Shown here: positions 9,220 to 18,642 of the stretch, one piece after another | Layout of the letters: the number at the start of each line of letters is the position of its first letter | Position numbering within the stretch: position 1 is the first letter of the stretch | Assembly: GCF_000067165.1 (NCBI RefSeq) | Contig: NC_010162.1 | Coordinates: 8,377,001-8,441,000 of the forward strand | DNA from: Sorangium cellulosum So ce56 | GTDB lineage: Bacteria > Myxococcota_A > Polyangia > Polyangiales > Polyangiaceae | DNA: 64,000 nt | Reading direction: 5' to 3' | Program-made: the position numbers and the translations under genes | Notes under the pieces: model-generated | The model's input: only the letters and a program-made list of their open reading frames with translations | Databases searched by the model: none | What the model was told of the DNA's origin: nothing

Positions 9220-9881
9220 GCGCCGCCGTGAAGGGGCTCGCGCTCTACGGCTACTGGCGCAGCTCGTGCAGCTGGCGCGTGCGCATCGCGCTGGCCCACA
9301 AGGGCGTCGAGCACGCGTACCGGCCGGTGAACCTCGTCCGGGACGGCGGCGAGCAGCTCCGCGACGAGTACCGGGCCAAGAACCCGATGGCGCAGGTGCC
9401 CCTGCTCGAGTTCGAGCAGGACGGCGCCGTCCGGCGTGTGTCCCAGTCGGTGGCCATCATCGAGCTGCTCGAGGACCTCTTCCCCGCGCCGCCGCTCCTG
9501 CCCGCGGATCCTTACCTGCGCGCCAGGGCGCGGCAGCTCGTGGAGATGATCAACTCCGGCACCCAGCCGATGCAGAACACCGCCACGCTGAAGTACGTGA
9601 GGGACGAGCTCGGCGGCGACGAGAAGGCCTTCGGCCGGCGCTTCATCACCTCGGGCCTCGCCGCGTTCCAGGCGGCGGCGAGCGAGCTCGCCGGGCGGTT
9701 CTGCGTCGGCGACCAGGTCACCGTGGCGGACGTGTTCCTCGTGCCCCAGCTCTACAACGCGCGGCGCTACGAGGTCGACCTCGCGCCGCTCTCGATCCTC
9801 ACGCGCATCGAGGCCGCGTGCATGGAGCTGCCCGCGTTCCAGGCCGCCCACGCCGACCGCCAGGTCGACGCGGTCGCCTAG
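9216..9881 (+). CDS. maiA: maleylacetoacetate isomerase (zeta-class GST)
   Basis: A 221-residue glutathione transferase of the zeta class. The signature SSCSWRVRIAL lies near residue 16, which is the catalytic Ser-Ser-Cys glutathione site; NPMAQVPLLE and QSVAIIELLE complete the thioredoxin-like half, and GDQVTVADVFLVPQLYNARR is the conserved helical-domain motif. It isomerises maleylacetoacetate to fumarylacetoacetate. The ATG at 9216 overlaps the stop of the FAH gene (ATGA), which decides the start over longer in-frame versions. Confidence 0.92.
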   Translation: MSAAVKGLALYGYWRSSCSWRVRIALAHKGVEHAYRPVNLVRDGGEQLRDEYRAKNPMAQVPLLEFEQDGAVRRVSQSVAIIELLEDLFPAPPLLPADPYLRARARQLVEMINSGTQPMQNTATLKYVRDELGGDEKAFGRRFITSGLAAFQAAASELAGRFCVGDQVTVADVFLVPQLYNARRYEVDLAPLSILTRIEAACMELPAFQAAHADRQVDAVA

Positions 9882-9918
9882 CTCGCCCCTGCGTTACCCC
9901 TCGCGACGGAGGACCCAG

Positions 9919-11067
9919 ATGGCCAAGGTGGAGTCGATCGGCATCAAGCGGGTGGAGGCGCTGCACTACTACGTGCGCGACCTGGAACGGAGCCGCAGGT
10001 TCTACACGGAGAAGCTCGATTTCCAGGAGATCGCCGCGAGCTCACCGGATCTCACGGCGGCGGCGGCGCAGCAGTCGGTCGTCTTCCAGGCGGGCGAGTG
10101 CGTCGTCGTCTGCTCGCAGCCCGCCGGCGAGGGCGGGCGGGCGTGGCGCTACCTGCGCAAGCACCCCGACGGCGTGGGCACGGTCATCTTCGAGGTGGAG
10201 GACGTCGACCGCGCCTTCCGGCTGCTCGACGGCCGCGGGGGTACGCCGATCGACGAGGTGCATCGGGTGACGGAGGCAGGCGGCACCTTCGCGTCGTTCT
10301 CGATCACGACGCCGTTCGGCGACACCACCTTCCGCTTCGTGGAGCGGCGCGGCTACCCCGCGCTGTTCCCCGGCTGCGTGGCCTACGACGCGCCGCGCGG
10401 CGGCGAAAACCGCTTCGGGCTCACCCGGTTCGATCACATCACCTCGAACTTCCAGACGATGGCGCCCGCCCTGCTCTGGATGGAGCACGTGCTCGGGCTC
10501 GAGCCGTTCTGGCAGATCGCGTTCCACACGAACGACGTCGCGAAGGACACGGAGCACGGCTCGGGCCTGCGCTCGGCCGTGATGTGGGACCCGGCCTCGG
10601 GCGTGAAGTTCGCGAACAACGAGCCCTACCGGCCGCACTTCAAGAGCTCGCAGATCAACGTCTTCAACGAGGAGCACCGCGGCGACGGCGTGCAGCACGT
10701 GGCGCTCGCCGTGGAGGACATCCTCGCCGCGGTGCGCGCGATGCGCGGCCGGGGCGTGGAGTTCATGCCGACCCCGGGCGCCTATTACGACATGCTGCCC
10801 GAGCGCCTGCAGCGGCTCGGCATCGGGCAGATCGACGAGGACGTGGCGGCGCTGCGCGAGCTCGAGGTGCTCGTCGACGGCGACGGCGCGAGGTCGTACC
10901 TCCTCCAGATCTTCCTCAAGGAGTCGTCGGGCACGCACCGCGATCCCGACGCCGGGCCGTTCTTCTTCGAGCTCATCCAGCGCAAGGGGGATCGCGGCTT
11001 CGGCGCCGGCAATTTCCGGGCGCTGTTCGAGAGCATCGAGCGGCAGCAGAAGGCGGGGCACGGCTGA
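9919..11067 (+). CDS. hpd: 4-hydroxyphenylpyruvate dioxygenase
   Basis: A 382-residue, two-domain vicinal-oxygen-chelate dioxygenase that converts 4-hydroxyphenylpyruvate to homogentisate. The iron ligands are visible in the C-terminal half: RFDHI (His173), GVQHVAL (His260) and FFFELIQRKG (Glu351). The C-terminal gate helix GFGAGNFRALFESIE is intact. Length fits bacterial HPPD (about 350-380). The start ATG follows GACGGAGGACCC. It lies 37 bp after maiA and shares one base with hmgA. Confidence 0.95.
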   Translation: MAKVESIGIKRVEALHYYVRDLERSRRFYTEKLDFQEIAASSPDLTAAAAQQSVVFQAGECVVVCSQPAGEGGRAWRYLRKHPDGVGTVIFEVEDVDRAFRLLDGRGGTPIDEVHRVTEAGGTFASFSITTPFGDTTFRFVERRGYPALFPGCVAYDAPRGGENRFGLTRFDHITSNFQTMAPALLWMEHVLGLEPFWQIAFHTNDVAKDTEHGSGLRSAVMWDPASGVKFANNEPYRPHFKSSQINVFNEEHRGDGVQHVALAVEDILAAVRAMRGRGVEFMPTPGAYYDMLPERLQRLGIGQIDEDVAALRELEVLVDGDGARSYLLQIFLKESSGTHRDPDAGPFFFELIQRKGDRGFGAGNFRALFESIERQQKAGHG

Positions 11068-12227
11068 TGCTCGATCGCGTCGTCGCCGGGATCGTCCCGC
11101 CCAAGCACCACATCGCCTTCCGGAGCGAGGCGGGGGATCTCCGCTACGAGGAGTGCCTGACGCGGGCGGGCTTCGACGGCCCCTACACGATCGCTTACCA
11201 CGAGCGCCGGCCGCACGAGCACCGGCTCGCGGAGGCAGCGCACGGCTTCGCGCTGCCGGTCGCCGCGCCGGCGCGCCCGCTGGCGAAGCGGCACTACCGG
11301 TCGCAGGATCTGCCGCGGCGGGGCGGGCCCGCCGTCGACTGCCGCGTGCCGCTGCTGTTCAACGACGACGTGGTGATCGGGCTCGTCCAGCCGGACGCGG
11401 CCGATCCGGTGTACTTCGCGAACGCGGATGCCGACGAGCTGTTCTTCGTCGTCCACGGGGGCGGCGTCCTGCGCACGATGCTCGGCGATGTCCGCTTCGA
11501 GCAGGACGATTACGTCGTCATCCCGAAGGGGCTCTTCTACCGCTTCCTGCCGGACGCAGCGCCCCAGCGGTGGCTCTCGATCGAGGCCGCGGACATCCAC
11601 CTCCCGCGCAAGTGGCGCAACGAGGTCGGCCAGCTGCGGATGGACGCGCCGTACTCGCACCGCGATTTCCGGCGGCCCACGTTCGTCGGCCCCCTCGACG
11701 AGGGCATCCGCGCGCTCGTCGTGAAGCGCGGCGGCGCCTTCCACGGCTTCACCCTCGAGCGCTCGCCGCTCGACGTCGTGGGCTGGGACGGGGCGGTGTA
11801 CCCGTTCGCGTTCCCGATCCTGCGCTTCCAGGCGCGCGTCGGGCTCGTGCACCTGCCTCCGGACTGGCACGGGACGTTCGCCGCGCGCGGCGCCCTCGTC
11901 TGCAGCTTCGTGCCGCGCCCGACCGACTTCCACCCGGAGGCGATCCCCTGCCCGTACCCCCACGCGTCGGTCGATTGCGACGAGTTCCTGTTCTATTGCC
12001 GCGGCAACTTCACCTCGCGCCGCGGCGTCGGCCCCGGCAGCATCTCGCACCATCCGGCCGGCGTCCCGCACGGGCCGCACCCCGGCGCGTACGAGGCGAG
12101 CCTCGGGGCCCGCGAGACGAGCGAGCTCGCGGTCATGCTCGACACGACCCGCCCGCTCTCGGCCACCGCGGCCGCGCTCGCGGTGGAGGACCCGAGCTAC
12201 CAGGACAGCTTCATCGCGCGCCCCTAG
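11067..12227 (+). CDS. hmgA: homogentisate 1,2-dioxygenase
   Basis: A 386-residue cupin-type ring-cleaving dioxygenase that opens homogentisate to maleylacetoacetate. LFFVVHGGGVLRTMLGD and DDYVVIPKG form the first cupin. The C-terminal cupin holds the likely iron ligands in YPHASVDCDEFLFY (His, Glu) and VPHGPHPGAYE (His). It is shorter than the human and pseudomonad enzymes (about 430-445), as in the compact bacterial branch. The ATG overlaps the hpd stop by one base (TGATG). Last gene of the operon, followed by a shared hairpin. Confidence 0.92.
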   Translation: MLDRVVAGIVPPKHHIAFRSEAGDLRYEECLTRAGFDGPYTIAYHERRPHEHRLAEAAHGFALPVAAPARPLAKRHYRSQDLPRRGGPAVDCRVPLLFNDDVVIGLVQPDAADPVYFANADADELFFVVHGGGVLRTMLGDVRFEQDDYVVIPKGLFYRFLPDAAPQRWLSIEAADIHLPRKWRNEVGQLRMDAPYSHRDFRRPTFVGPLDEGIRALVVKRGGAFHGFTLERSPLDVVGWDGAVYPFAFPILRFQARVGLVHLPPDWHGTFAARGALVCSFVPRPTDFHPEAIPCPYPHASVDCDEFLFYCRGNFTSRRGVGPGSISHHPAGVPHGPHPGAYEASLGARETSELAVMLDTTRPLSATAAALAVEDPSYQDSFIARP

Positions 12228-12251
12228 CGGGATCGGGCGACGGGAGACTTC

Positions 12252-12289
12252 CCTCAGGGCCCTCCGCGCGGGGGCTCAGCGCCCTGAGG
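12252..12289. terminator. bidirectional hairpin between hmgA and the Cys-rich lipoprotein gene
   Basis: CCTCAGGGC (12252-12260) pairs perfectly with GCCCTGAGG (12281-12289), with a 20-nt GC-rich loop that can itself fold. It lies 24 bp after the hmgA stop and covers the last codons of the convergent lipoprotein gene. There is no T tract, so it would be a weak intrinsic terminator or an mRNA-end stabiliser. Confidence 0.45.
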
Positions 12290-12829
12290 CTTGTTGAAGC
12301 AGGCGCTCGTGCACTCGTTGAAGCGCTGCGACTCCTCGAAATCGATCCCGTTCAGCCCATTGCAGGACATGCCGGCGATGCAGCGGGCGCTGCACAGGAT
12401 CTGCCCGACGCATTCGTCGGGGTTGGTCGAGAACGGGAGTCCCAGCCCGCACGCCATGAAGACGTCGTTGGCGTCCTCGCAGACGGTGCGGAAGACGGAG
12501 ATGCCGCAGCCACGGAGGCTATCTCGCTGGCCGTCGCAGCCGTCGAACAGGTACTTCTCGTCCTTGCATTCGAGCTCCTCCTCGACGCAGCTCACGTAGG
12601 CGTCGAAGGAGCCGGTGCAGCTCGCCTTCACCGCGTCCGCCCGCGCGGTCTCCGCCTTGTCGACGCACTCGAGGTACCTCGCCTCGCTGCAGCCGGAGCA
12701 GTCGCAGATGCGGTCGCAGGCGCGCTCCTCGGGCGAGGGGCAGCCAGCGGACACGAGCGCGCCGCCGGCGGCGGCCAGGGAGAGGAGCACCCAGTGGGTG
12801 CGCGGCGAGCGGCGCTTGGGGGCGAGCAC
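12254..12829 (-). CDS. Cys-rich outer-surface lipoprotein, function unknown
   Basis: A 191-residue lipoprotein. A basic N-terminus and hydrophobic core end in the lipobox VSAGC (Cys30). The mature part has 18 further cysteines, many in spaced pairs (CDRICDCSGC near the N-terminus), so it is probably held by disulfides outside the cytoplasm. No enzyme motif is visible. The GTG start is chosen because GAGGAGG lies six bases upstream. It follows the deoxyhypusine-synthase-like gene by 25 bp on the same strand and could be co-transcribed. Cys-rich lipoproteins like this are common and poorly known in myxobacteria. Confidence 0.75.
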   Translation of the reverse strand: MLAPKRRSPRTHWVLLSLAAAGGALVSAGCPSPEERACDRICDCSGCSEARYLECVDKAETARADAVKASCTGSFDAYVSCVEEELECKDEKYLFDGCDGQRDSLRGCGISVFRTVCEDANDVFMACGLGLPFSTNPDECVGQILCSARCIAGMSCNGLNGIDFEESQRFNECTSACFNKPQGAEPPRGGP

Positions 12830-12854
12830 GGTGACCTCCTCGCCCTACTTTATT

Positions 12855-13958
12855 TCATTTCGGCATCTTGCCGAGCCGCTCGAGCAGCGCGCGCACGAGC
12901 AGCGGCCACGCGACCGTGGCGTCCGCGTACACCTCGGCGAAGCGCCCGCCCTCCTGCGGCGGGGTGAACTTGCCCCAGCTCACGCCCTCGGAGTACGTGC
13001 AGCCGGACAGGCCGCCCCAGTGCACGGGCTCGGGGCAGATGCGGACGCCGTACTGGAACCGCGGGTGATCGACCTCGATGTCCAGGCGATCGCCGACGAT
13101 GTCGTAGAACGGCGCGACCTGCTGGGCCCAGTTGCGCGGCACGCCGCCGCCGATGGTGAAGATGCCGAGGCGCTTCTTCTTGCGGACCAGGCGGGCGTAG
13201 CTCAGCAGATCGAGGAACGGATTGTAGGGCGGCGGCACGGCCTCGCGCCACACGTCGAAGCCCGGCTTGTCGCCGTGCTGCGCCTTCACCTTGCGCAGCA
13301 TCCACGTCGCCACGTCGAGGCCCATCTCGCTGTCGGTGAAGGCCGGCACGTAGACGGGCACGTCGCGGAGGTACGCGCTCCGGAGCACGCCCGGCGAGTC
13401 GCCCATCTCCGCGAGCGCCTTGCCGAGCTGGCGGCAGATGATCTCGCTCGACCAGGGAGAGCCGGGGTCCAGCTTGTCGAGCTCCTTCCGGACGAAGACC
13501 TCGATCGCGTTGAGGTTCTTCTCCATCTCGAGCGTGTCGTAGACGCGGTTGTACCCCTTCTCGAAGTACGTCTCGTCGGAGATGCCCGGGTTCGCCTTGT
13601 AATGGGTCAGGCCGACGGCCTCGCTCAGCCCGTGCGCCATGAGCGCCCCCGTGCTGATGATGCAGTCGATCATGCCGGCCTCGATCATCCTGACGATGAC
13701 GACGCCCATCTTGGCGACCGTCATCGCGCCGGAGAACGTCGCCACGACGAGGCAGTCCTCGTCGCGCACCATCGCCTCGAGCACGTCGCACGCCTCGCCG
13801 AGCGCGCGGCCGCTGAACGCGGTCCTGCTCATCGCGCGGAGCAGATCGTCGAACGAGTCAATCTTCAGCGGGTCGAGCGCGGCGAGCGGGACGAGCTGGT
13901 CTTCGACGCCGTCGCCGAGCTGGCGGTGCGAGGGACGAGGATGCTTCGGAGAGGACAT
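12855..13958 (-). CDS. deoxyhypusine synthase-like protein
   Basis: A 367-residue member of the deoxyhypusine synthase family. SGAMTVAKMGVVI (76-88), STGALMAHGLSEA and the catalytic lysine motif EGVSWGKF (Lys330) match the NAD-binding and enzyme-imine-forming regions of eukaryotic and archaeal DHS. Bacteria have no eIF5A, so the substrate is not the usual one; bacterial relatives include homospermidine-synthase-like and agmatine-using enzymes, all transferring an aminobutyl group. The start at 13958 is the first ATG of a region with clear homology. The gene stands on the same strand as its neighbours but with a 69-bp gap to the large lipoprotein gene. Confidence 0.85.
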   Translation of the reverse strand: MSSPKHPRPSHRQLGDGVEDQLVPLAALDPLKIDSFDDLLRAMSRTAFSGRALGEACDVLEAMVRDEDCLVVATFSGAMTVAKMGVVIVRMIEAGMIDCIISTGALMAHGLSEAVGLTHYKANPGISDETYFEKGYNRVYDTLEMEKNLNAIEVFVRKELDKLDPGSPWSSEIICRQLGKALAEMGDSPGVLRSAYLRDVPVYVPAFTDSEMGLDVATWMLRKVKAQHGDKPGFDVWREAVPPPYNPFLDLLSYARLVRKKKRLGIFTIGGGVPRNWAQQVAPFYDIVGDRLDIEVDHPRFQYGVRICPEPVHWGGLSGCTYSEGVSWGKFTPPQEGGRFAEVYADATVAWPLLVRALLERLGKMPK

Positions 13959-14027
13959 AGGGCGCGAACATATACCCGCGCGGGGGGCGGGCCGTCGAGC
14001 GCGAAGCTCCCCGCGAGAGGGGCAAAC

Positions 14028-17000
14028 TCAGGGCCGTACGGGCAGCGAGCACGCGAGGCGCCGCGCGGGTCTGTCCGCAGGTCCGCCCGCTGGTCTGCCC
14101 GCTGCCGCGCCCTCCGTTCCGCCGATTCCGCCGAGCTTCCCGGCGCCTTGGCCGATGCCGCGATCGCCGCCTTCGGCGCGCCGGGCCGCGAGATCGGCGC
14201 GAACGAACGCGAGCGGGCCAGCGCTGGGCTGGCCGTCGGTCCGCCGCTCCAGATCCATCAGCGCGGCGATCTTCGCCACGCAAACGTCACGACCTGACAC
14301 ACGGACGTCATAGACAGCCGTGCTCGCGGGCGCGCGGCGGCCATCGATCGTCGCGAACGCGCTCGCCCGATCGAGCAGGAAGCGCGCGCCGGGCGGGCGC
14401 GCGGCGCACGCCGGCATGCGGGTGAGCTCGGCGCGGACATTCGGGGCGATCTCCCAGCCGTCGAGCGGCAGGAGCGGCGGGGCCTTCGCGGTCGCGCCTT
14501 GCGCCGTCGTCGCGGCGGGCGGGATCGGCACCGTCCGGCCGAGCGTCAGGCCGTGGAAGCTGAGCAAGAGCGGCACGCCGGCGCTCGTCGGCTGCCCCAG
14601 CGCGGGCTCGCCGAGGTTCGCGAGCGAGGCGATCGGCCGCGGGGCCTCGCCGGAGGACCACGCGACGAGCGACGCCCCGCGGAGCCACGCGACGGGGCCA
14701 TCCGGCGCCTCGCTGAAGGCGACCTCCGCCTCGGGCATCAGCTCCAGCGGCACCTCGGCGACCTCGGCGCCGCGGCCCGGCCTCACCTGGATCAGCACGT
14801 CGCGGCCCGAGGCGCGCACCCCGAACAGGATGCGGCCCCCGGACGCCGCGAACCGGGCGAGGATCGCGTCCCGGCCGACGCCCTCGGGCGCCGGGCCCGT
14901 CCACGAGCGGACCCTGGCCTGGAGCTCGGTCGGGTCGAGCCAGCGCAGCGTCCACGTCGCCCGCGGCGCGGCGGAGGCGCCGCGCGCCTGGAGATCGGCG
15001 CCGGCGCCTCTGGCAGCAGCGCCGTCGGGCGAGCGCACCTCGAGCGCGGCGACGGTGGAGAGCTGGCCCCAGCGCCTGTCGCTCACCGACGAGACGCGCC
15101 GCTGGCCGTCCGCTCCAGGCTTCACGTCGCGGGCGAGCAGCGCGAGCGCCTCCTGGGTGCTGCGCGGCGGCGGCACGCCCGCCGGCGAGAGCGGCGGCCC
15201 CGGCTGTGTCGTGCAGGCGAGCGCGCGCTCCGGCAACGCCGGGGACGGCGGCGGGCGGAGCGGCAGGGGCGGCGCGGCCCCGAGCGCAGGGCCGCGGGGC
15301 GGCGCTCCCTGCGCGGGCAGCGGCGGTCCCCAGCCGACGCGGAGGTGGGTCGAGATCCTCAGGCCGGCCTCGTTCACGGCCAGCATCCCGGGCTCGGCGA
15401 GCAGGTCGCCGCTCCGGGCGATCTCCGCCGCGGCCTCGGGTGGGACCTCGATGAGCGACCACGTGCGGCCGGCGTCATCCGACGCGAGCACCTTCCCTTC
15501 CCCGACGGCGATCCCGCGGCCGGCGTGGACCACGGCGTGCGCGGCCCCGGCGAGGCGAGCCCGCGAGGCCTCGCCGCCGGGGGAAAGGACGACGGCGGTG
15601 AGCTCTCCGGCCTCGTCGGCCACCACGAACGACAGCGCGCCGTCCTGCCCCTCCTCGATCGGGCTGACCACGTTGACGTCGTCGCCCCCGCCGCGCAGCC
15701 AGCCGAGCGGGAGCAGCGGAGCCTCCCTGCCGCCGGGGTCGATCACCGCGACATGGGCGCCGGGCGAGGCGCCCTCGCGGCCGTCGCCGCGCGGCGCGGG
15801 CTCGTCGCGGGGCGCGACGTCGCTGTCCCAGAGCCCGCGCAGGATCGCGATCCGGCCGTCGGCGAGCGCGCCGGCGCCGCGCCAGCGGACGTCCGCGCCC
15901 GGGCGGACCGTGCTCCACCGGCCGCTCGGCTGGCGCACGCACACGCTGCCCTCGTCATCCGCGTCGCACGGCGCGAGCAGCAGGGCGCCGCCGCTCGGGG
16001 ACACGCGGAGCTCGGCCTCGCCGCTCCGCACGAGGACGGGCGGCTCGCTGCCGAGAGGGCGGTCGGGCTTGACCTGGAGCACGCCGAACGGATCGTGGCG
16101 GCTGTCCGTCCCGCCCTCGCCGAGCGCGCAGGCAACCCACGCCGCTCGTCCCGCGCGGCCGACGCCGCAGACGTTCAGCCAGTCGCCGCGGCCGAAGGGG
16201 GCGACCTCGTGGAGCGCGCCGGTGGCGAGATCCACGCGGGCGAGGACGCCATGGCTCGCCGTGATCGCGGCGGACGCCCACGCCGCGCCGCTCGAGATCG
16301 CCGCCTCGAGCGGGTGGCGCCCCGTCGCGCGGATCCAGCGGAGCAGGGGCGCGCCTGGGCCGCCGGGCTCGGGCGCGTCGTCGGCGGGCGCGGGCGCGGG
16401 CCCGAGCCGCGCCTCGGCGACCAGGATCCGCGCCTCGCGCTGCCCGGACGACGAGGCCCTGCCCTGCATCACGGCGATCAGCTCGCCGTCGCGCAGACGG
16501 ACGTCGGCGACGCGGAGCAGCGCGGCGGGGTCGCCGTCCGCTCCGTCCCCGCCCGGCGACGGCGCGACGGGGCGCCACGACGCACCGCCGTCGGCCGTGA
16601 CCGCGAGCCCCGCCGCCTCGAAGAGCCCGGCACCGTGCCGCGCGTCGCGGAACGCGAGGGCGCGCAGCGGCAGGGCGGGCAAGCCCGGCAGCGTGCGCGG
16701 CTGTCCCGTCTCGACGTCGAGGAAGATCGGGGAGTCGGCGATGGCGTCCCAGACCGCGACGACGGCGGGCCCGCCGCCGATGCGCTGGAGGTCCGTCTCG
16801 GACCGGGCGAGGACCGCGGGCGCGCCGAGCGGGTCATCGAACCGGTAGACACCGTGGACTCCGCGCCCGACGAGCCGCGGGCCGGCTGCGGACGGAACCA
16901 GCGCGAGCTCGATCAGGGGCTCGGGGCACGCCGCGGTCTCCGGCCGCGCCGCACCGTCGGCCCCGACGAGGACGCGCTGGCCGCCGACGAGCGCGAGCGT

Positions 17001-17240
17001 GCCGCCGGCGACCCGGGGCCCGACCACGGTCGCGCCGCTCGCGTCGACCCAGCGGGCGGGCACGGGCGCGGGAGGCGGGGGGCGTACCGCCGCGGGCGCG
17101 CCGCGCTCTTGCGGCGCGGGTCGGGGCGGCGCGCCGCCGCAGCGGGCGAGCGCGAGCGCAGCGAGGAGCGCGGCCGCGCGCCGCGACCTGCGCGGTGGCG
17201 CTGCGAGGCGGGGAGCGCCCGCCGCTCTGGACTGCATCAT
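14028..17240 (-). CDS. very large Asp-box/beta-propeller-like exported protein
   Basis: A 1070-residue protein of unknown function. The N-terminus has a basic stretch, a hydrophobic Ala/Leu segment and then LARCGG, which resembles a lipobox but has Arg just before the Cys, so lipidation is uncertain. Two Asp-box motifs are visible (TADGGASWRP near 215 and SDDAGRTWSL in the middle), as in multi-bladed beta-propellers (BNR/sortilin-like). A Pro/Ala/Gly linker splits the protein near residues 640-690. The C-terminal half includes VYDVRVSGRDVCVAKI and ends in a Gly/Ala/Arg-rich tail. It is probably periplasmic or on the outer surface. No catalytic motif was recognised. Confidence 0.65.
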   Translation of the reverse strand: MMQSRAAGAPRLAAPPRRSRRAAALLAALALARCGGAPPRPAPQERGAPAAVRPPPPAPVPARWVDASGATVVGPRVAGGTLALVGGQRVLVGADGAARPETAACPEPLIELALVPSAAGPRLVGRGVHGVYRFDDPLGAPAVLARSETDLQRIGGGPAVVAVWDAIADSPIFLDVETGQPRTLPGLPALPLRALAFRDARHGAGLFEAAGLAVTADGGASWRPVAPSPGGDGADGDPAALLRVADVRLRDGELIAVMQGRASSSGQREARILVAEARLGPAPAPADDAPEPGGPGAPLLRWIRATGRHPLEAAISSGAAWASAAITASHGVLARVDLATGALHEVAPFGRGDWLNVCGVGRAGRAAWVACALGEGGTDSRHDPFGVLQVKPDRPLGSEPPVLVRSGEAELRVSPSGGALLLAPCDADDEGSVCVRQPSGRWSTVRPGADVRWRGAGALADGRIAILRGLWDSDVAPRDEPAPRGDGREGASPGAHVAVIDPGGREAPLLPLGWLRGGGDDVNVVSPIEEGQDGALSFVVADEAGELTAVVLSPGGEASRARLAGAAHAVVHAGRGIAVGEGKVLASDDAGRTWSLIEVPPEAAAEIARSGDLLAEPGMLAVNEAGLRISTHLRVGWGPPLPAQGAPPRGPALGAAPPLPLRPPPSPALPERALACTTQPGPPLSPAGVPPPRSTQEALALLARDVKPGADGQRRVSSVSDRRWGQLSTVAALEVRSPDGAAARGAGADLQARGASAAPRATWTLRWLDPTELQARVRSWTGPAPEGVGRDAILARFAASGGRILFGVRASGRDVLIQVRPGRGAEVAEVPLELMPEAEVAFSEAPDGPVAWLRGASLVAWSSGEAPRPIASLANLGEPALGQPTSAGVPLLLSFHGLTLGRTVPIPPAATTAQGATAKAPPLLPLDGWEIAPNVRAELTRMPACAARPPGARFLLDRASAFATIDGRRAPASTAVYDVRVSGRDVCVAKIAALMDLERRTDGQPSAGPLAFVRADLAARRAEGGDRGIGQGAGKLGGIGGTEGAAAGRPAGGPADRPARRLACSLPVRP

Positions 17241-17288
17241 CAGGGCTGAGACTACCGTGATTCGCTGGCCGCCGCGCCGCCGTGAGGC

Positions 17289-18362
17289 TCAGTGGACGGC
17301 TGCGCCCGCCGGGACCAAGGCAGTCTCGTCCGCCGGCGCGGCTGCCCTGCGGGCGAGGAGGGCCATGAGCCCCCTGGCGCCGACCACGGCATGGTCGGAC
17401 ACGCAGTTGTTGAAGATCGCGTGCACCTGCTCTGCCTCCTGGGAGAGCCGCGCGACGGTCTCCGCCCAGGGAGCGAGCTCCACGGGATCGTAGACGTACC
17501 TGAACTTCTCGTTCACGCCGACGGGCGCGTCCCAGGTCTCCTCGCGCCGGCCGTGGAAGCGCACCACGGCGAGGCGAGGATCGGCGACGAGCGCGGTGGG
17601 AGGCATGCTGTTGTCCTTGCCCTGCGGCTCATCGACGATGACGTAGAATGCGCCGAGATCTCGGAGGAGGTCCGCGACGCGCTCGATGCGTCCAGGCATG
17701 CCCCATGACCCGTGCCGGAGCTCGACGGCGAACGGGAGCCCGTCCATGCGCCTCCGGCACTCCTCGATGACACGCACGTTGCCGCGCGTCGCCGTGAACC
17801 ACGGAGGGAACTGGAAGAGCACATACCCCAGCTTGCCCGCCTGGGGCAGCGGCTCGAGCGCCATCCGGAAGCGCTCCCAGAGCGCGTCTCTGACCTCGGC
17901 CGGCAGGTCTGCCGGGTAGAGGCGCCGCCGGTCGAAGAGCGAGGCTGGCAGCGCGCCCTGGACGTCCGGGGGGAGGCGGACGGGCTCCACCGGGTGCTGG
18001 GTGAGCGGCGCGAACGCCTTCATGTTGAACACGAAATCAGGCGGAGTCCGCTCGACCCATTGCGCCACCGTCCCGGGACCTGGGAGGGCGTAATAGCTCG
18101 AGTTGACCTCGACCACGGGGAACTGGGACGCGTAGAACTTCAGCCGTTGCGCCGGGCTCGACACGCCCTTCGGGTAGAATCGATGGCTCTTCACCAGGGT
18201 CGGGTCCGTCCACCCGGCGGTCCCGGCGAGGGCGTTGCCGATGCGGGCGGGCACAGGCGCGCACGCCGCGAGCGCCGCGGCGCGCGCGAGCCGCTGCTCC
18301 TGCTGGTGTGGAGCCTCCTCTGAAGGCGACCGCGGCGGGTCGCGCAGGGCTTCTTCGTGCAT
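17289..18362 (-). CDS. DUF72 (YecE-type) protein
   Basis: A 357-residue protein of the YecE/DUF72 family, a TIM-barrel fold without an agreed function. The markers are GTAGWTDPTL, FYPKGVSSPAQRLKFYASQF, VEVNSSYYALP, FVFNMKAFAPLTQHP, YVLFQFPPWF, FAVELRHGSW and a late AIFNNCVSDHA. About 45 residues precede the conserved core, so the true start could be later than the ATG at 18362. No signal peptide. It is followed on the same strand by the large propeller gene after 48 bp. Confidence 0.8.
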   Translation of the reverse strand: MHEEALRDPPRSPSEEAPHQQEQRLARAAALAACAPVPARIGNALAGTAGWTDPTLVKSHRFYPKGVSSPAQRLKFYASQFPVVEVNSSYYALPGPGTVAQWVERTPPDFVFNMKAFAPLTQHPVEPVRLPPDVQGALPASLFDRRRLYPADLPAEVRDALWERFRMALEPLPQAGKLGYVLFQFPPWFTATRGNVRVIEECRRRMDGLPFAVELRHGSWGMPGRIERVADLLRDLGAFYVIVDEPQGKDNSMPPTALVADPRLAVVRFHGRREETWDAPVGVNEKFRYVYDPVELAPWAETVARLSQEAEQVHAIFNNCVSDHAVVGARGLMALLARRAAAPADETALVPAGAAVH

Positions 18363-18642
18363 ATCGAGAGCAACCTAAGGCCTCTTTACGGCGATGGAAC
18401 CGCTCGCCCGGAGATACGGCGGCAGGCGCTCATTGCCTCTCACGAAGGTCCTCTCTCCAGACGTGCGCAACTGCTGGTCGTGCGCGTATGCTCCCGCTCG
18501 CTCGACGAGCTCCCGGATTGCCAGATCCTGATCCAGGCGGTCTTCCGTCACGCTCTTTCGCCGTGGTGGATGAGGCCGCGAATGCAGAACGCCGACAGCG
18601 TGGAGAGCCCAGATTGTGCATGCGCCGGCCGGTCGCCTGCGC
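18363..18642. other. intergenic sequence between divergent genes, nothing recognised
   Basis: About 280 bp between the DUF72 gene and the promoter region of the small Cys-rich gene. Codon-like structure was looked for in all frames; the short open frames here have no start signals or recognisable motifs. Confidence 0.5.

Noticed and set aside
9919..12227. Tyrosine-catabolism operon as a novel pathway
   Set aside because: Order and motifs fit the standard homogentisate route; the gene set is complete and ordinary apart from tight overlaps.
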